Program-made: the position numbers and the translations under genes | Shown: one piece after another, positions 63,801 to 64,000 of the stretch | Position numbering within the stretch: the stretch's first letter is position 1 | How the letters are laid out: the number at the start of each line of letters is the position of its first letter | NCBI GenBank assembly: GCA_951802425.1 | Contig: OX637799.1 | Coordinates: forward strand, 1,736,001 to 1,800,000 | Length of the DNA stretch: 64,000 nt | Direction of reading: 5' to 3' | Source: Clavaria fumosa | Taxonomy: Eukaryota; Basidiomycota; Agaricomycetes; Agaricales; Clavariaceae | The notes under the pieces: generated by a model | Seen by the model: only the letters and a program-made list of their open reading frames with translations | Databases searched by the model: none | What the model was told of the DNA's origin: nothing

Positions 63801-64000
63801 GAAGTCCGTGTGTCATTCACATTGGAAATGGAGACACTACTCCAGAAAAATAGCGTGGTACACATACAGAAGCCGGAGGAGCTTGATGATGAGTGGACAC
63901 AAGATCGTGCTGGACTCTGGCGAAAGGGGATAGTCACTTGGGTCCCCCTAGGAGCTCGTGAGGCCGTTCTCGAGTTTGAGCATGACCTCCCCACTGCTGG
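60814..64000 (+). pseudogene. gag-pol of element 6 (incomplete at the edge)
   Basis: A single frame from MADHVAPP. TGA codons lie at 61375, 61825 (the shared site) and 62710. A one-base deletion in a T run near 63787 (GCAGGTTTCCC against GCAGGTTTTCCC) shifts the frame before the integrase zinc domain. RT has YVDD. Confidence 0.86.

Larger units (their letters stand above)
59949..64000 (+). mobile_element. element 6: alpha-type chromovirus, cut by the window edge
   Basis: 5' LTR 59949-60239 and self-priming site 60241-60251, followed by a leader, gag, protease, RT, RNase H and the start of integrase. Nineteen bases separate it from the TATAT duplication of element 7. Confidence 0.9.

Overview
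The window looks like nuclear DNA of a basidiomycete fungus, probably a mushroom-forming one (Agaricomycetes). The evidence is short introns of about 47-66 nt with GT..AG or occasional GC..AG ends, intron-dense compact genes, fungal-type housekeeping proteins, and Ty3/gypsy retrotransposons with chromodomains. No species can be named from the sequence alone.

Positions 1 to about 17,720 form a compact host gene block. From the left it holds a small basic protein gene (+), a single-pass membrane protein (-), a branched-chain 2-oxoacid dehydrogenase E1-alpha gene (+) with 26-, 9- and 8-nt exons, an intron-containing tRNA-Lys(UUU), a large Ser/Thr kinase (+), a TPR/Mlp nuclear-basket protein (-), the NDR-kinase activator MOB2 (+) and the CoA-pathway enzyme phosphopantothenoylcysteine decarboxylase (+). 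I rebuilt the splice junctions by hand for all of these except the TPR gene.

From 18,041 to the right edge the window is a nested retrotransposon island. A chromovirus (element 1, +, 18041-51440) is split by a second chromovirus (element 2, -, LTRs at 21325 and 48815, target duplication AAATC). Element 2 was itself entered by two large gypsy elements of another lineage (element 3, 23144-33021, with identical 918-bp LTRs; element 4, 33335-43473). Element 4 carries a solo LTR at 38637 and was hit in its right LTR by a further chromovirus (element 5, 43474). The right end of that complex has been lost, apparently by recombination between elements 5 and 2. Then come about 2.6 kb holding a spliced zinc-knuckle gene and an ATG-less ORF, a nearly intact third-subfamily chromovirus (element 7, 54029-59924, duplication TATAT), and the start of another chromovirus (element 6, 59949 to the edge).

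The most unusual content is in elements 3 and 4. Besides gag (with protease) and pol, each carries an antisense five-exon gene between pol and the 3' LTR. Its product has a Zn2Cys6-like cysteine pattern, acidic stretches and a basic cluster. Both diverged copies keep every splice site and the frame. Their U3 regions hold a 10-11-bp phased array of TCGG motifs, and a CCG-N4-CGG palindrome lies just upstream of the antisense gene. Together these suggest a retrotransposon carrying its own DNA-binding regulator. Elements 3 and 4 have primer sites matching the tRNA-Lys encoded at 5013. The chromoviruses instead show a Tf1-like self-priming complementarity that covaries between subfamilies. Nearly all copy-specific nonsense codons are CGA to TGA changes, which points to CpG-directed C-to-T decay.
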